Notes under the pieces: generated by a model | Seen by the model: the letters and a program-made list of their open reading frames with translations, nothing else | The model's database searches: none | What the model was told of the DNA's origin: nothing | Assembly: GCF_001905385.1 (NCBI RefSeq) | Contig: NZ_LIPF01000001.1 | Location: 548,765-612,764 of the forward strand | DNA: 64,000 bases | Direction: 5' to 3' | DNA from: Streptomyces sp. CB02414 | GTDB lineage: Bacteria; Actinomycetota; Actinomycetes; Streptomycetales; Streptomycetaceae | Made by a program: the position numbers and the translations under genes | In this document: positions 28,103 through 39,347 of the stretch, one piece after another | How positions within the stretch are numbered: position 1 is the stretch's first letter | How the letters are laid out: each line of letters starts with the position of its first letter

Positions 28103-28527
28103 CGGGGTTCGACGGCACCCCGGGGCGAGGGTGGGCGTCGGGGTACGTCGCGCGGCCCGGCGCTGACGGGGTACCGCCGCGCCCACCCGTGCCGCCCCAG
28201 CGGCACAACTGCCCACGGCTGGGGCGGGACGTGCCCGCAGCTGGGCGGGACGGTCGCCCACGGCTGGGGCGGCACAACTGCCCGCAGCGAGGGCGGGACG
28301 GCGGTCCACGGCCGGGGCGGGACGGCTGCCCGCAGCGGAGGCGGCACAACTGCCCACGGCTGGGGCGGGACGTGCCCGCAGCTGGGCGGGACGGTCGCCC
28401 ACGGCTGGGGCGGCACGACTGCCCGCGGGACGTGCCCGCAGCTCGGTGGCGTGGCGGCCCGGCGCCCGCAGCCGGGCGCGATGGCGCGGCCCCACGCGGA
28501 GGCGGCGCGCCCGCGTGGACGGTTGGC
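28103..28527 (+). repeat. GC-rich tandem array fused to repeat copy B
   Basis: About ten degenerate units of 22-25 bp around GGGCGGGACGTGCCCGCAGC. A 75-bp block at 28201-28275 recurs exactly at 28342-28416 (offset 141), showing recent internal duplication. It is the expanded version of the short GC flank seen before copies A and C. No codon bias in any frame. Confidence 0.8.
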
Positions 28528-28722
28528 CGCGTACGGCGGGAAGGGGACGTGTCGGGGGGTGTCCGCCCGCAGCGGTTGGCGCGTCCGCGCCGTTCAGCCC
28601 CGTAGCCGACCGATTCCGCGCCGTTCCGAGGACGGACACCCCCCGGCGCGGCCCCGACCCACAGACAACCGAACGCGCTACCCGCACCCCCACCGAACCC
28701 GCACAGGCCGCCGCAGGCATCC
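28528..28722 (+). repeat. Dispersed hairpin repeat, copy B
   Basis: Same element as copy A: 13-bp arms at 28553-28565 and 28633-28645 with a 67-nt loop. The arms match exactly; about 20 central loop bases differ from copies A and C, the rest being nearly identical. It ends about 30 bp before the response-regulator gene. Confidence 0.85.
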
Positions 28723-28753
28723 CCCCGCAGGCGTCCCCCTCTACCCTGACCCC

Positions 28754-29377
28754 GTGACCGACGCACCCCACCCCATCCGCGTCCTCCTCGCCGAGGACCA
28801 GGGCATGATGCGCGGCGCGCTCGCGCTGTTGCTCGGCATGGAGGAGGACATCGAGGTGGTCGCCCAGGTGTCGCGCGGCGACGAGATCGTCGGCGCCGCG
28901 CTCACGCACCGCCCGGACGTCGCCCTCCTCGACATCGAACTGCCGGGCGGCAACGGCCTCGACGCCGGCGCCGAACTGCGGGAGCGCGTCCCCGCCTGCC
29001 GGGTGCTGATCCTGACCACCTTCGGCCGCCCCGGCTACCTCCGGCGCGCCATGGAGGCCGGCGCCGCCGGTTTCCTGGTGAAGGACGGCCCCGTGGAGGA
29101 ACTGGCCGGCGCGGTCCGCCGCGTCCTGGCCGGCGAGACGGTCGTCGACCCCACGCTCGCCGCCGCCGCGCTCAGCGCCGGCCCCAACCCGCTCACCGCC
29201 CGCGAGTGCGACGTACTCCGGGCCTCCGCCGACGGCGCGACCGTGGCCGACGTCGCCGGCGCCCTGCACCTGTCCGAGTCCACGGTCCGCAACTACCTCT
29301 CCTCGGCCATCGGCAAGACCGCCACCCGCAACCGCACGGAGGCGCTGCGCGAGGCCAGACGCCAGGGCTGGGTCTGA
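28754..29377 (+). CDS. NarL/LuxR-family response regulator
   Basis: 207 residues: receiver domain with phosphoacceptor D60 in VALLDIELPGGNG, the acidic pair E14-D15, K110 in GFLVKDGP, and a C-terminal LuxR helix-turn-helix (LTARECDVLRASADG...LHLSESTVRNYLSSAIGKT). Pairs with the upstream kinase and probably controls the ABC exporter. The GTG at 28754 is six bases after TACCCT: leaderless, with its own promoter inside or after repeat copy B. Confidence 0.93.
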   Translation: MTDAPHPIRVLLAEDQGMMRGALALLLGMEEDIEVVAQVSRGDEIVGAALTHRPDVALLDIELPGGNGLDAGAELRERVPACRVLILTTFGRPGYLRRAMEAGAAGFLVKDGPVEELAGAVRRVLAGETVVDPTLAAAALSAGPNPLTARECDVLRASADGATVADVAGALHLSESTVRNYLSSAIGKTATRNRTEALREARRQGWV

Positions 29378-29384
29378 CCCGGAC

Positions 29385-30836
29385 TCACGCAGCCTTCTTC
29401 GCCCGCTCCCCCGCCGGCAGCCACGCCCACATCAGCGCCGCCCCCGCGACCAGCACCACCGCTCCCGTGCGGAACACCAGCGCGTATCCGTCCGTCAGCG
29501 CCACCGGCCCCGCGTCCTCGCCCCCGGACCGGGCCGCCGCGATCGTCGACATCACCGCGAGCCCCAGCGAACCCCCCATCGTCCGGGAGGTGTTGATCAG
29601 CCCGGAGACCAGCCCCGCGTCCCCGGCCCCCGCACCGGAGATGGCGAGCGACGCCAGCGGAGTCGCCGCCAGCCCCGCCCCCAGCATCATCAGCACCCCC
29701 GGGATCATGATCGCGGTCACGTACGCGCCGTCCGCGCTCATCGTCGACTGCCAGCCGAAGCCGGCCGCCGCCACCAGCGTGCCCAGCACGGCCACGTTCC
29801 GCGCCCCGATCACCGGCATGAACCGCGGCGCCAGCTTGGACCCGAGGACCACCGCCAGCGAGCTCGGCACCAGGGCGACGCCGGCCTCCAGCGGCGAGTA
29901 CCCGAGCACGTTCTGCGCGTACAGGGTCATGAAGAACCACATGGCGAACATCGACGACCCGGACACCAGCATCGCCACGTTCGCCGACGCCACCGACCGC
30001 AGCCGCAGCAGCCCCGGCGGCATCAGCGGCGCCGCCGTCCGCGCCTCGACGAGGAGGAACAGTCCGAGCAGCAGGAGCCCGGCGAGCAGCGGCACGAGCG
30101 CGGCGGTCGCCGCCCATCCCTCGGACTCGGTCTGCGAGATGCCGTAGGCCAGCGTGGCCAGACCGGCGGTCACCAGCATCGCGCCCGGCAGGTCGAGGCG
30201 CCGCCGCTCGCCGGCCCGGCTCTCGGTCAGCCACAGCAGGGCACCGGCCAGCACCACCGCGCCCACCGGGACGTTGATCAACAGCACCCAGCGCCAGGAC
30301 AGCCCGTCCACCAGGACGCCGCCCACCAGACCACCCGCCGCGCCACCGCCCGCGCCCACGGCGGTCCACGTCGCGATCGCCCGGGCCCGCGCCGCGCCCT
30401 CGGGCACCGCCGCGGTCAGGATCGTCAGCGTCGACGGCGCCAGCACGGCCGCGCCCAGCCCCTGCACGGCCCGGGCGAGCAGCAGCTGCCAGCCCTCCTG
30501 CGCGAACCCGCCGCCCAGCGAGGCGAGGGTGAACAGCCCGAGCCCGACGAGGAACATCCGCTTGCGCCCGTAGAGGTCTCCGGCCCGGCCGCCGAGCAGC
30601 ATGAAGCCCGCGAAGGCGATGGCGTAGGCGTTGACCACCCACTGCAGGCCCTGCGCGCTCAGGCCGAGGTCGGCCCGCATCGAGGGCAGGGCGACGTTGA
30701 CGACGGACACGTCGAGGACGACCAGGAACTGCCCGGCGCAGGCGAGCGCGACGACCAGCCAGGTGGGAGGAGGGCTGCGGCGGGCGGATATGCGGGCGGC
30801 GGCGGAGGCACCGGTGGCTTCGAGCATGGGTGTCAT
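29385..30836 (-). CDS. DHA2-family MFS multidrug efflux pump
   Basis: 483 residues, about 14 membrane helices. VLDVSVVNVALPSMRADLG (motif D1 of the 14-TMS family), GGRAGDLYGRKRMF (motif A) and WRWVLLINVPVG identify an EmrB/QacA-like drug:H+ antiporter. The ATG at 30836 (or 30827) follows GAGACC. Divergent from a second MFS gene across a 220-bp spacer with short repeats. Confidence 0.92.
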   Translation of the reverse strand: MTPMLEATGASAAARISARRSPPPTWLVVALACAGQFLVVLDVSVVNVALPSMRADLGLSAQGLQWVVNAYAIAFAGFMLLGGRAGDLYGRKRMFLVGLGLFTLASLGGGFAQEGWQLLLARAVQGLGAAVLAPSTLTILTAAVPEGAARARAIATWTAVGAGGGAAGGLVGGVLVDGLSWRWVLLINVPVGAVVLAGALLWLTESRAGERRRLDLPGAMLVTAGLATLAYGISQTESEGWAATAALVPLLAGLLLLGLFLLVEARTAAPLMPPGLLRLRSVASANVAMLVSGSSMFAMWFFMTLYAQNVLGYSPLEAGVALVPSSLAVVLGSKLAPRFMPVIGARNVAVLGTLVAAAGFGWQSTMSADGAYVTAIMIPGVLMMLGAGLAATPLASLAISGAGAGDAGLVSGLINTSRTMGGSLGLAVMSTIAAARSGGEDAGPVALTDGYALVFRTGAVVLVAGAALMWAWLPAGERAKKAA

Positions 30837-30883
30837 GGTCTCAATCCGGAAGCGCCCCTTGCATCGGTATTTCGGCCCCGGAC

Positions 30884-30906
30884 CGGCCTAGGTCCAACGG
30901 CCTAGG
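30884..30906. repeat. CGGCCTAGG direct repeat in divergent promoter
   Basis: CGGCCTAGG occurs at 30884-30892 and 30898-30906 (14-bp period), each containing palindromic CCTAGG, between the two divergent pump genes. Operator-like; regulator unknown. Confidence 0.4.
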
Positions 30907-31056
30907 AGACGCCGTCGCCCCAAGAGACGGTCAAGAATTCATTAGGCACTCGAAGCAACGGAATAGTTGCCCCGGCGCACGAGGTTCAACCTGCACACAA
31001 CACGATCACGTCCGCGTCCGCGCTGTCCGCCGACTCCGGCCTGGAGGCCCCACCAC

Positions 31057-33596
<2,540 letters not shown>

Positions 33597-33618
33597 GGGC
33601 GCGGTTAGAGTCGCTGAC

Positions 33619-34623
33619 GTGTCGTACACAGGCCCGGACTTCGAACCACCCCAGCCCCGCCGCTCCCCGCTGCGCCGCCCGCTGACCGTGGCGATCGCGG
33701 CGCTCGTGCCCGGGGCGCTGCTCGGATGGGGGGTGTACGCGGCGGTCGCCGGCCCGGACGACGGGAGCGGCGGCGGTGCGGACCGTGCTGCGGGCGGTGC
33801 CCGGACGTCGGCGACGCCGTCCCCCGGCGGTTCCGTGTCCGCGACCGACGATGCCAAGGAACCGGCGAGCACGTCCCCTTCACCCACCGTGAAGGAGCCG
33901 TCCGCCTCGGCGTCCGCGTCGAAGTCCGCACCCGCCGCCCCGGCGACCGGCCCCCTGAAGGAGAAGGTCGTCGTCATCGACCCGGGCCACAACCCCAGCA
34001 ACTTCCGGCACGCCTCCGAGATCAACCGCAAGGTGAACGTCGGCACGCACTGGAAGGCGTGCGACACGACCGGCACGGCCACCAACGCGGGCTGGCCCGA
34101 GGCGAAGTTCACCCTGGACGTGGCCCACCGGCTGCGCACCCTCCTGGAGGAGCAGGGCGCGACCGTGAAGCTGACGCAGGACGACGACCGCCCGTACGGG
34201 CCCTGCGTGGACGAGCGCGCCCGGATCGGCAACGAGGCGAAGGCCGACGCCGCGATCTCGATCCACGCCGACGGGTCGGGAGCCGGCAACCGCGGCTTCC
34301 ATGTGATCCTGCCGGGCTCCGTGCACGACGGCGAGGCCGACACCCGCGCCATCGTCGCCCCCTCCGCCGAACTCGGCGAGCGCATCGCGGGCAGCTTCGT
34401 CCGCGTCACGGGCAGCGCGCCCTCCAACTACGTCGGCGGCGGCACCGGACTGGTGACGCGCACGGACCTGGGCGGTCTCAATCTGTCAACGGTTCCCAAG
34501 GTGTTCATCGAGTGCGGCAACATGCGCGACGGTGAGGACGCGGCACTGCTGACCAGCGGCGAGTGGCGACAGAAGGCGGCGCAGGGAATGTCTGAGGGAA
34601 TCGTGAGTTTCCTGCGCGGGTAG
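33619..34623 (+). CDS. N-acetylmuramoyl-L-alanine amidase (Amidase_3), membrane-anchored
   Basis: 334 residues: one N-terminal membrane helix (about 22-44), a Ser/Pro/Ala-rich spacer to about 112, then an Amidase_3 zinc domain: VVVIDPGHNPSN (His ligand), AKFTLDVAHRLRTLL (Glu region), DAAISIHADGSG (second His) and VFIECGNMRDGEDA (catalytic Glu). It cleaves the stem peptide from muramic acid outside the membrane. The GTG at 33619 lies seven bases after TAGAGT, so the mRNA is leaderless. Confidence 0.92.
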   Translation: MSYTGPDFEPPQPRRSPLRRPLTVAIAALVPGALLGWGVYAAVAGPDDGSGGGADRAAGGARTSATPSPGGSVSATDDAKEPASTSPSPTVKEPSASASASKSAPAAPATGPLKEKVVVIDPGHNPSNFRHASEINRKVNVGTHWKACDTTGTATNAGWPEAKFTLDVAHRLRTLLEEQGATVKLTQDDDRPYGPCVDERARIGNEAKADAAISIHADGSGAGNRGFHVILPGSVHDGEADTRAIVAPSAELGERIAGSFVRVTGSAPSNYVGGGTGLVTRTDLGGLNLSTVPKVFIECGNMRDGEDAALLTSGEWRQKAAQGMSEGIVSFLRG

Positions 34624-34781
34624 CGGTCGGCGCACCGATCCCCGGGGACAGGCCCGACGTGCGGACGATAGTGTCCTCCGTACGATGAGGGGCCACCCCC
34701 GCGCTTCACACCGGAACCTTTCGGCGACATCGTGACAGCGACGCCTCTACCGACGACGAGACGACCTACGAAGGACCTGAA

Positions 34782-35654
34782 GTGAATATCCGCTCCCTCA
34801 CTCGAGGCGACGGCGTGGTGATCGGAGCAGCGGTGTTGCTGTTCATCGCGTCGTTCCTCGGCCTCTACTCCGTCGAAGACGCTCCCGACGGTCTCGAACT
34901 GCCCAACCTGTGGGGCAGCGGGCCGGTCGTACTCGGTGTCGTCCTGGCGGGCATCATCGGCGCCGCGCTCATCGTGGTGGCCCGGGGGTTGCCGCAGCCC
35001 AAGAAGGTCGCCGGCCTCGACCTCGGCCAGTTCGGCATCGCGTTCACGATCTTCGCCGCGTGGAGCGCCCTGGGCAACGTCTTCGACCCGGCGAGCGGTG
35101 TCGACAACGTCGGCGGTGGCTCCGACGGCCCGGATCTCGGCATGGGCCTGATCCTCGCCCTCATCGCCACCCTGATCATGGCCGCCGCGGCCGTCGCCAC
35201 CCCGCTGGTCCCGGCGCTCAAGGGCTCCCTGATCCCCGCCGCCCGTCCGGCCGCGCCGCAGCCCTACGGCGGCCAGCCGCAGGGTGGTTACGGCTACCCG
35301 GGCGCGCAGCAGCAGCCGTACGGCGCCCAGCCGGGGCAGCCCGGTCAGCCGGGCCAGCCGGGTCAGTCCTTCGGTGGCGGCCAGCCCCAGCCGGGCCAGC
35401 CGCAGCCGCAGGCCCCGCAGCAGGCACAGGCGCCGCAGCAGGCGCAGCCGTCCGGGGACTTCTCTCCGTTCTGGTTCGCCGTGCCGGTGCCGCGTCCGCT
35501 GTTCGCGGAGGACGGCAACCCGACGCCGATCGCCGAACTGGCGCCGGGCACCTGGTACCTCGCGGTCGAGCAGCGCGGCGCCAACCTGGTCGCGCAGACG
35601 CAGGACGGCCGCCGCGGCGTCCTCCAGGACACCTCGGGCATCCAGCGCGGCTGA
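34782..35654 (+). CDS. Four-helix membrane protein with Gln/Pro/Gly-rich tail
   Basis: 290 residues: helices at about 14-32, 47-66, 82-98 and 125-148, then repeated PYGGQPQGGYGYPG and GQPGQPGQPGQ segments, ending in a small globular domain (FWFAVPVPRPLFAEDGNPTPIAELAPGTWYLAVEQRG). The architecture resembles the Streptomyces DUF5336-like group. Function unknown. The GTG at 34782 follows AAGGACC; a strong terminator follows. Confidence 0.8.
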   Translation: MNIRSLTRGDGVVIGAAVLLFIASFLGLYSVEDAPDGLELPNLWGSGPVVLGVVLAGIIGAALIVVARGLPQPKKVAGLDLGQFGIAFTIFAAWSALGNVFDPASGVDNVGGGSDGPDLGMGLILALIATLIMAAAAVATPLVPALKGSLIPAARPAAPQPYGGQPQGGYGYPGAQQQPYGAQPGQPGQPGQPGQSFGGGQPQPGQPQPQAPQQAQAPQQAQPSGDFSPFWFAVPVPRPLFAEDGNPTPIAELAPGTWYLAVEQRGANLVAQTQDGRRGVLQDTSGIQRG

Positions 35655-35660
35655 CGTCAA

Positions 35661-35700
35661 CGGCCCCTCGCCCACCGGTTCTTCCCGGGGCGAGGGGCCG
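35661..35700 (+). terminator. Hairpin terminator
   Basis: CGGCCCCTCGCCC (35661-35673) pairs perfectly with 35688-35700 around a 14-nt loop, directly after the stop at 35654. Confidence 0.8.
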
Positions 35701-35753
35701 TCGGCGTTTCTGCCGCCGGGTTTCAAACGGACGTCCGGGGCCAGACGGAAGTC

Positions 35754-36044
35754 ATGTCCCCTCGAACTCGCAGTGGTTCCAGCGCCGGGACGGCCATCGC
35801 GGTGATCGCCGACATCATGGCCGTCATCCTCGGGCTGTGGATCCTCATGTACCTGTTGGACGCCAACCGGGCCAACGACCTGGTGCAGTTCGTCCACGAG
35901 GTGGCCAACGTGCTCGCCGGTTGGTCACGTGACCTGTTCACCTTCGACGAGGCGTGGGCCCGCGTCGTCGCCGGATACGGCCTGGCCGCCGTGGTCTACC
36001 TGCTCGTCGGCCACGCGATCGCGGGCCGCCTCGGCCGCCGCTGA
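35754..36044 (+). CDS. Small two-helix membrane protein
   Basis: 96 residues. A short basic head, a helix at about 16-36 (VIADIMAVILGLWILMYLL), an amphipathic middle (VQFVHEVANVLAGWSRDLF) and a second helix near the C-terminus (GLAAVVYLLVGHAIAG). The ATG at 35754 follows GGAAG. No known family recognised; good codon bias supports it as real. It converges on the toroid gene with a 4-bp gap. Confidence 0.8.
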   Translation: MSPRTRSGSSAGTAIAVIADIMAVILGLWILMYLLDANRANDLVQFVHEVANVLAGWSRDLFTFDEAWARVVAGYGLAAVVYLLVGHAIAGRLGRR

Positions 36045-36048
36045 CCGC

Positions 36049-37137
36049 TCAGACGCAGCAGTCCGGGTCGAGGCCCTTCGGCAGGCGGTCGCCGGAGAAG
36101 ATCTGGCAGGTCGCCTCGTGGCCGCCGAGCGCGGCGACGGCGAGGAGCAGCGAGCCGGCCGTCCAGGTGGTGAGTTCGCGCGGCCATACGGCGTCGTCGT
36201 CGAAGACGTAGCCCGTCCAGTACAGGCCGCTGTCCGCGTCGCGCAGGTGCTGGATCGACTGGAGGATCTCCAGCGCGTGGTCGGACTCGCCGACCGCCCA
36301 CAGGGCGAGGGCGAGTTCGGCGGACTCGCCGCCCGTGACCCACGGGTTGGGCACGACGCAGCGCACGCCGAGGCCCGGGACCACGAAGCGGTCCCAGCTC
36401 TCGGTGATGCGGGACCTGGCCTCCGTGCCGGTCAGCGCGCCGCCCAGCACCGGGTAGTACCAGTCCATCGAGTAACGGCCCTTGTCCAGGAACCGCTCCG
36501 GGTGCCGGCGGATCGCGTGCCGCAGCGCGCCGGCCGCCAGCTCCCAGTCGGGCTGCGGCTCCTCACGCTGTTCGGCGATGGCGAGGGCGCAGCGCAGCGC
36601 GTGGTGGACGGACGAACTGCCGGTCAGCAGCGCGTCCGTGGTTCCGGTGCCGTCGTCGTCGCGGCGCCAGCCGATCTGTCCGCCGGGCTGCTGGAGGCGC
36701 AGCACGAACTCGACGGCCGCGTGGACGACGGGCCACATCCGGTCGAGGAAGGTGTCGTCGCCGGTCGAGAGGTGGTGGTGCCACACTCCGACGGCGACGT
36801 AGGCGACGAAGTTGGTCTCGCGGCCCCGGTCGGTGACGTCGTCGTGGGCGCCGTCGGCGTAGGCGGCGTACCAGGAGCCGTCCTGGTTCTGGTGCCGGGC
36901 CAGCCACTCGTAGGCGCGCTCGGCGGCCTCGTGCTCGCCGGCCGCGTCCAGGGCCATCGCCGCCTCGACGTGGTCCCAGGGGTCGAGGTGGTGCCCGCGG
37001 AACCACGGGATCGCGCCGTCCGGGCGCTGCACGGCGAGGATGCCGCGGACGGTGGCCGCGGCATCCTCGGCGGTGAGGACACCGGGCAGGACGAGGTGTT
37101 CGGTACGGGGGGTGCGGGGAGCCCGGGACGAGGTCAC
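36049..37137 (-). CDS. Cytoplasmic prenyltransferase/squalene-oxidase-like alpha-toroid protein
   Basis: 362 residues of alpha/alpha-toroid repeats: GILAVQRPDGAIPWF, WLARHQNQDGSWYAAY and EFVLRLQQPGGQIGW (QW-like), then VLGGALTGTEARSRI and GESAELALALWAVGESDHALEIL. It lacks the DXDD acid motif of squalene-hopene cyclase, so cyclisation is unlikely; it may bind or process a glycolipid. No signal peptide. The GTG overlaps the methyltransferase stop as GTGA; third gene of an operon headed by a glycosyltransferase and probably under KstR-type control. Confidence 0.85.
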   Translation of the reverse strand: MTSSRAPRTPRTEHLVLPGVLTAEDAAATVRGILAVQRPDGAIPWFRGHHLDPWDHVEAAMALDAAGEHEAAERAYEWLARHQNQDGSWYAAYADGAHDDVTDRGRETNFVAYVAVGVWHHHLSTGDDTFLDRMWPVVHAAVEFVLRLQQPGGQIGWRRDDDGTGTTDALLTGSSSVHHALRCALAIAEQREEPQPDWELAAGALRHAIRRHPERFLDKGRYSMDWYYPVLGGALTGTEARSRITESWDRFVVPGLGVRCVVPNPWVTGGESAELALALWAVGESDHALEILQSIQHLRDADSGLYWTGYVFDDDAVWPRELTTWTAGSLLLAVAALGGHEATCQIFSGDRLPKGLDPDCCV

Positions 37138-37868
37138 GCGGCGTCCACCGGCGGCAGGTGCGGCTTGGTGGCGTAGGCCACGAAGCTCTTGCCGATCAGC
37201 GGGTTCAGCGCCTGCTCGGCGACCCGGGTCGCCAGCGGCTTCTTCATGATGTCCCAGACCAGCAGCTTGTGGTACGCCCGCACCGGCAGCGCCTTGTCGT
37301 TGTCGACGCCGAAGGCGCACTTCAGCCACCAGTACGGCGAGTGCAGCGCGTGCGCGTGGTGGGTGCCGTAGGGCTTGAGGCCGGCCTCGCGGATGCGGGC
37401 GAGGAGCTGGTCGGCCTTGTAGATGCGGATGTGGCCGCCCTCGACCTCGTGGTAGGCGTCGGAGAGGGTCCAGCAGACCTTCTCGGGGCCGTAGCGCGGC
37501 ACGGTGATCGCGATGCGTCCGCCGGGCCTGAGGACGCGGACCATCTCGGCGAGGACGCCCTTGTCGTCGTGGATGTGCTCCATCACCTCGGAGATGATGA
37601 CGACGTCGAAGGACTCGTCCGGGAAGGGCAGGGCGAGCGCGTCGCCCTCCATGGCGGTGGCGGTGGCGTCGGCCGGGGCCTCGCCGGCCTCCTTCATCGC
37701 CGCGAACCACTTGGCGACCTCGCGGATCTCCTCGGCGTTCTGGTCCAGCGCGACGACCTGGGCGCCGCGCCGGTAGCACTCGAAGGCGTGCCGGCCGGCG
37801 CCGCAGCCGAGGTCCAGGACGCGGTCGCCGGGGGCGAGCGGGAACCGGGAGAAGTCGACGGTCAGCAC
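37134..37868 (-). CDS. Class I SAM-dependent methyltransferase (glycolipid operon)
   Basis: 244 residues: VLDLGCGAGRHAFECYRRGAQV (motif I), VVALDQNAEEI, FDVVIISEVMEHIHDDKGVLAEMVRVLRPGG and IAITVPRYGPEKVCW. Methyltransferase_11 type, resembling mycobacterial methyltransferases paired with glycosyltransferases. The GTG at 37868 overlaps the glycosyltransferase stop by seven bases. Substrate unknown, presumably the product of its neighbour. Confidence 0.9.
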   Translation of the reverse strand: MLTVDFSRFPLAPGDRVLDLGCGAGRHAFECYRRGAQVVALDQNAEEIREVAKWFAAMKEAGEAPADATATAMEGDALALPFPDESFDVVIISEVMEHIHDDKGVLAEMVRVLRPGGRIAITVPRYGPEKVCWTLSDAYHEVEGGHIRIYKADQLLARIREAGLKPYGTHHAHALHSPYWWLKCAFGVDNDKALPVRAYHKLLVWDIMKKPLATRVAEQALNPLIGKSFVAYATKPHLPPVDAA

Positions 37869-39232
37869 GTGGCCCTGCTTTCGGGGTAGACGCCGGTGTC
37901 ACTGGTCGCGCGGGGCGGGCTCGCGGGGACGGCCCTGGGGGTGGTCGCGGAGGGCCCGATGGCCTCGCGGTAGCGGGCCACCGTGCCCTCAGCGGCGCGG
38001 GCCCAGGTGAAGTGCCGCAGGACGCGTTCGCGTCCGGCCGCGCCGAGCCGGGCGCGCAGTTCACGGTCGCCGAGCAGCCGGTTCAGTCCGGCGGCCAGGG
38101 CGCCCGCGTCGCCCGGCGGCACCGCGAGGCAGGTCTCGCCGTCGGTTCCGGCGACCTCCGGGACGGCCCCGCCGGTGGTGGCCAGCAGCGCCGTGCCGGT
38201 CGCCATGGCTTCGGCGGCGGGGAGCGAGAACCCCTCGTACAGGGAGGGCACGCAGGCGACCTCGGCCGAGCGCACCAGGTCGACCAGTTCGGCGTCGGAG
38301 ATGCCCTTGACGAAGTCGACGGCGCCTTCGAGGCCGTACCGCTCGATCGCCTGGGCGACCGGGCCCTCGGCGGGCCGCTTGCCGACGACGACGAGGTGGG
38401 CGCCGGGCTGCTCGGTCCGCACCTTCGCCAGTGCCTCGACGAGGAAGACCAGGCCCTTGAGGGGCACGTCCGCGCTGGACGTCGTCACGATCCGGCCCGG
38501 CACCTTCGGCACCGACGGGTCGGGCGAGAACAGGTCGGTGTCGGCGCCGATGTGGACGACGTGGATGCGGTCGCCGCGTACGCCGAGGTGGTCGACGATC
38601 TCCTGGCGGGAGGTGCCGGAGACGGTGAGCACGGAGGGCAGGCGGCGCGCGACGCGCTTCTGCATGCGGGTGAAGGCGTACCAGCGGCGCACCGAGTACC
38701 GCCGCTTCCAGCCGTCGGCGGCGTCGAGTTCGAGCTGCCGGTCGACGGTGATGGGGTGGTGGATGGTGGTGACGAGGGGCGCGCCCACGTCGCCGAGCAG
38801 CCCGTACCCCAGTGTCTGGTTGTCGTGGACGACGTCGAAGTCGCCGCGGCGGGCGCGCAGGTGGCGGCGGGCGCGCAGCGAGAAGGTCAGCGGCTCGGGG
38901 AAGCCGCCGGTCCACATGGTGCCGACCTCCAGCGCGTCGACCCAGTCGCGGTACTCGTCGCGCTTCGGGGTGCGGAAGGGGTCGGGCTGGCGGTAGAGGT
39001 CGAGGCTGGGCAGCTCGGTGAGGGAGAGCCGGTCCTCCGTGCCGTGCTCCGGGCCGTCGTCCAGCACGGGGTAGGGCTGGGAGCCGATGACCTCGACCTG
39101 GTGGCCGAGGCGGGCCAGTTCGCGTGAGAGGTGACGGACGTAGACGCCCTGTCCGCCGCAGAACGGGTTCCCCTTGTAGGTGAGGAGCGCGATGCGGAGC
39201 GGTCGCGATCCCCCACTGGCCTCAGCGGTCAC
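37862..39232 (-). CDS. GT4-family glycosyltransferase
   Basis: 456 residues, GT-B fold. N-domain: LRIALLTYKGNPFCGGQGVYVRHLSRELARLGHQVEV with the GGxGxY donor/acceptor loop. C-domain: VHIGADTDLFSPD and the E-x7-E motif in VPSLYEGFSLPAAEAMATG. No membrane helix. It transfers a sugar from a nucleotide donor, probably to a lipid or polysaccharide. The GTG at 39232 follows AAGGGGG. First gene of a three-gene operon (methyltransferase and toroid downstream), 55 bp from a perfect KstR-type box. Confidence 0.92.
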   Translation of the reverse strand: MTAEASGGSRPLRIALLTYKGNPFCGGQGVYVRHLSRELARLGHQVEVIGSQPYPVLDDGPEHGTEDRLSLTELPSLDLYRQPDPFRTPKRDEYRDWVDALEVGTMWTGGFPEPLTFSLRARRHLRARRGDFDVVHDNQTLGYGLLGDVGAPLVTTIHHPITVDRQLELDAADGWKRRYSVRRWYAFTRMQKRVARRLPSVLTVSGTSRQEIVDHLGVRGDRIHVVHIGADTDLFSPDPSVPKVPGRIVTTSSADVPLKGLVFLVEALAKVRTEQPGAHLVVVGKRPAEGPVAQAIERYGLEGAVDFVKGISDAELVDLVRSAEVACVPSLYEGFSLPAAEAMATGTALLATTGGAVPEVAGTDGETCLAVPPGDAGALAAGLNRLLGDRELRARLGAAGRERVLRHFTWARAAEGTVARYREAIGPSATTPRAVPASPPRATSDTGVYPESRATC

Positions 39233-39286
39233 CCTGGGCCCCCTTCTCACTGCACTTTCCCGCGACCCTATGCCGGGACGATAATC

Positions 39287-39300
39287 TAGAACAAGTTTCA
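39287..39300. promoter_or_regulatory. KstR-type operator
   Basis: TAGAACAAGTTTCA fits the KstR consensus TNNAACNNGTTNNA at every fixed position. It lies between the divergent glycosyltransferase operon and the KstR-like gene, overlapping a minus-strand TTGTTC that is spaced 18 bp from TAGGGT, a plausible promoter for the operon. Confidence 0.75.
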
Positions 39301-39347
39301 GACTTGATCGTTCGGAGGCTCCGAATCTACCGGCAGGTAGGGAAGCT

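Noticed and set aside
28103..28527. Tandem array as a possible CRISPR
   Set aside because: Units are degenerate and contiguous with no unique spacers, and no cas genes are present.
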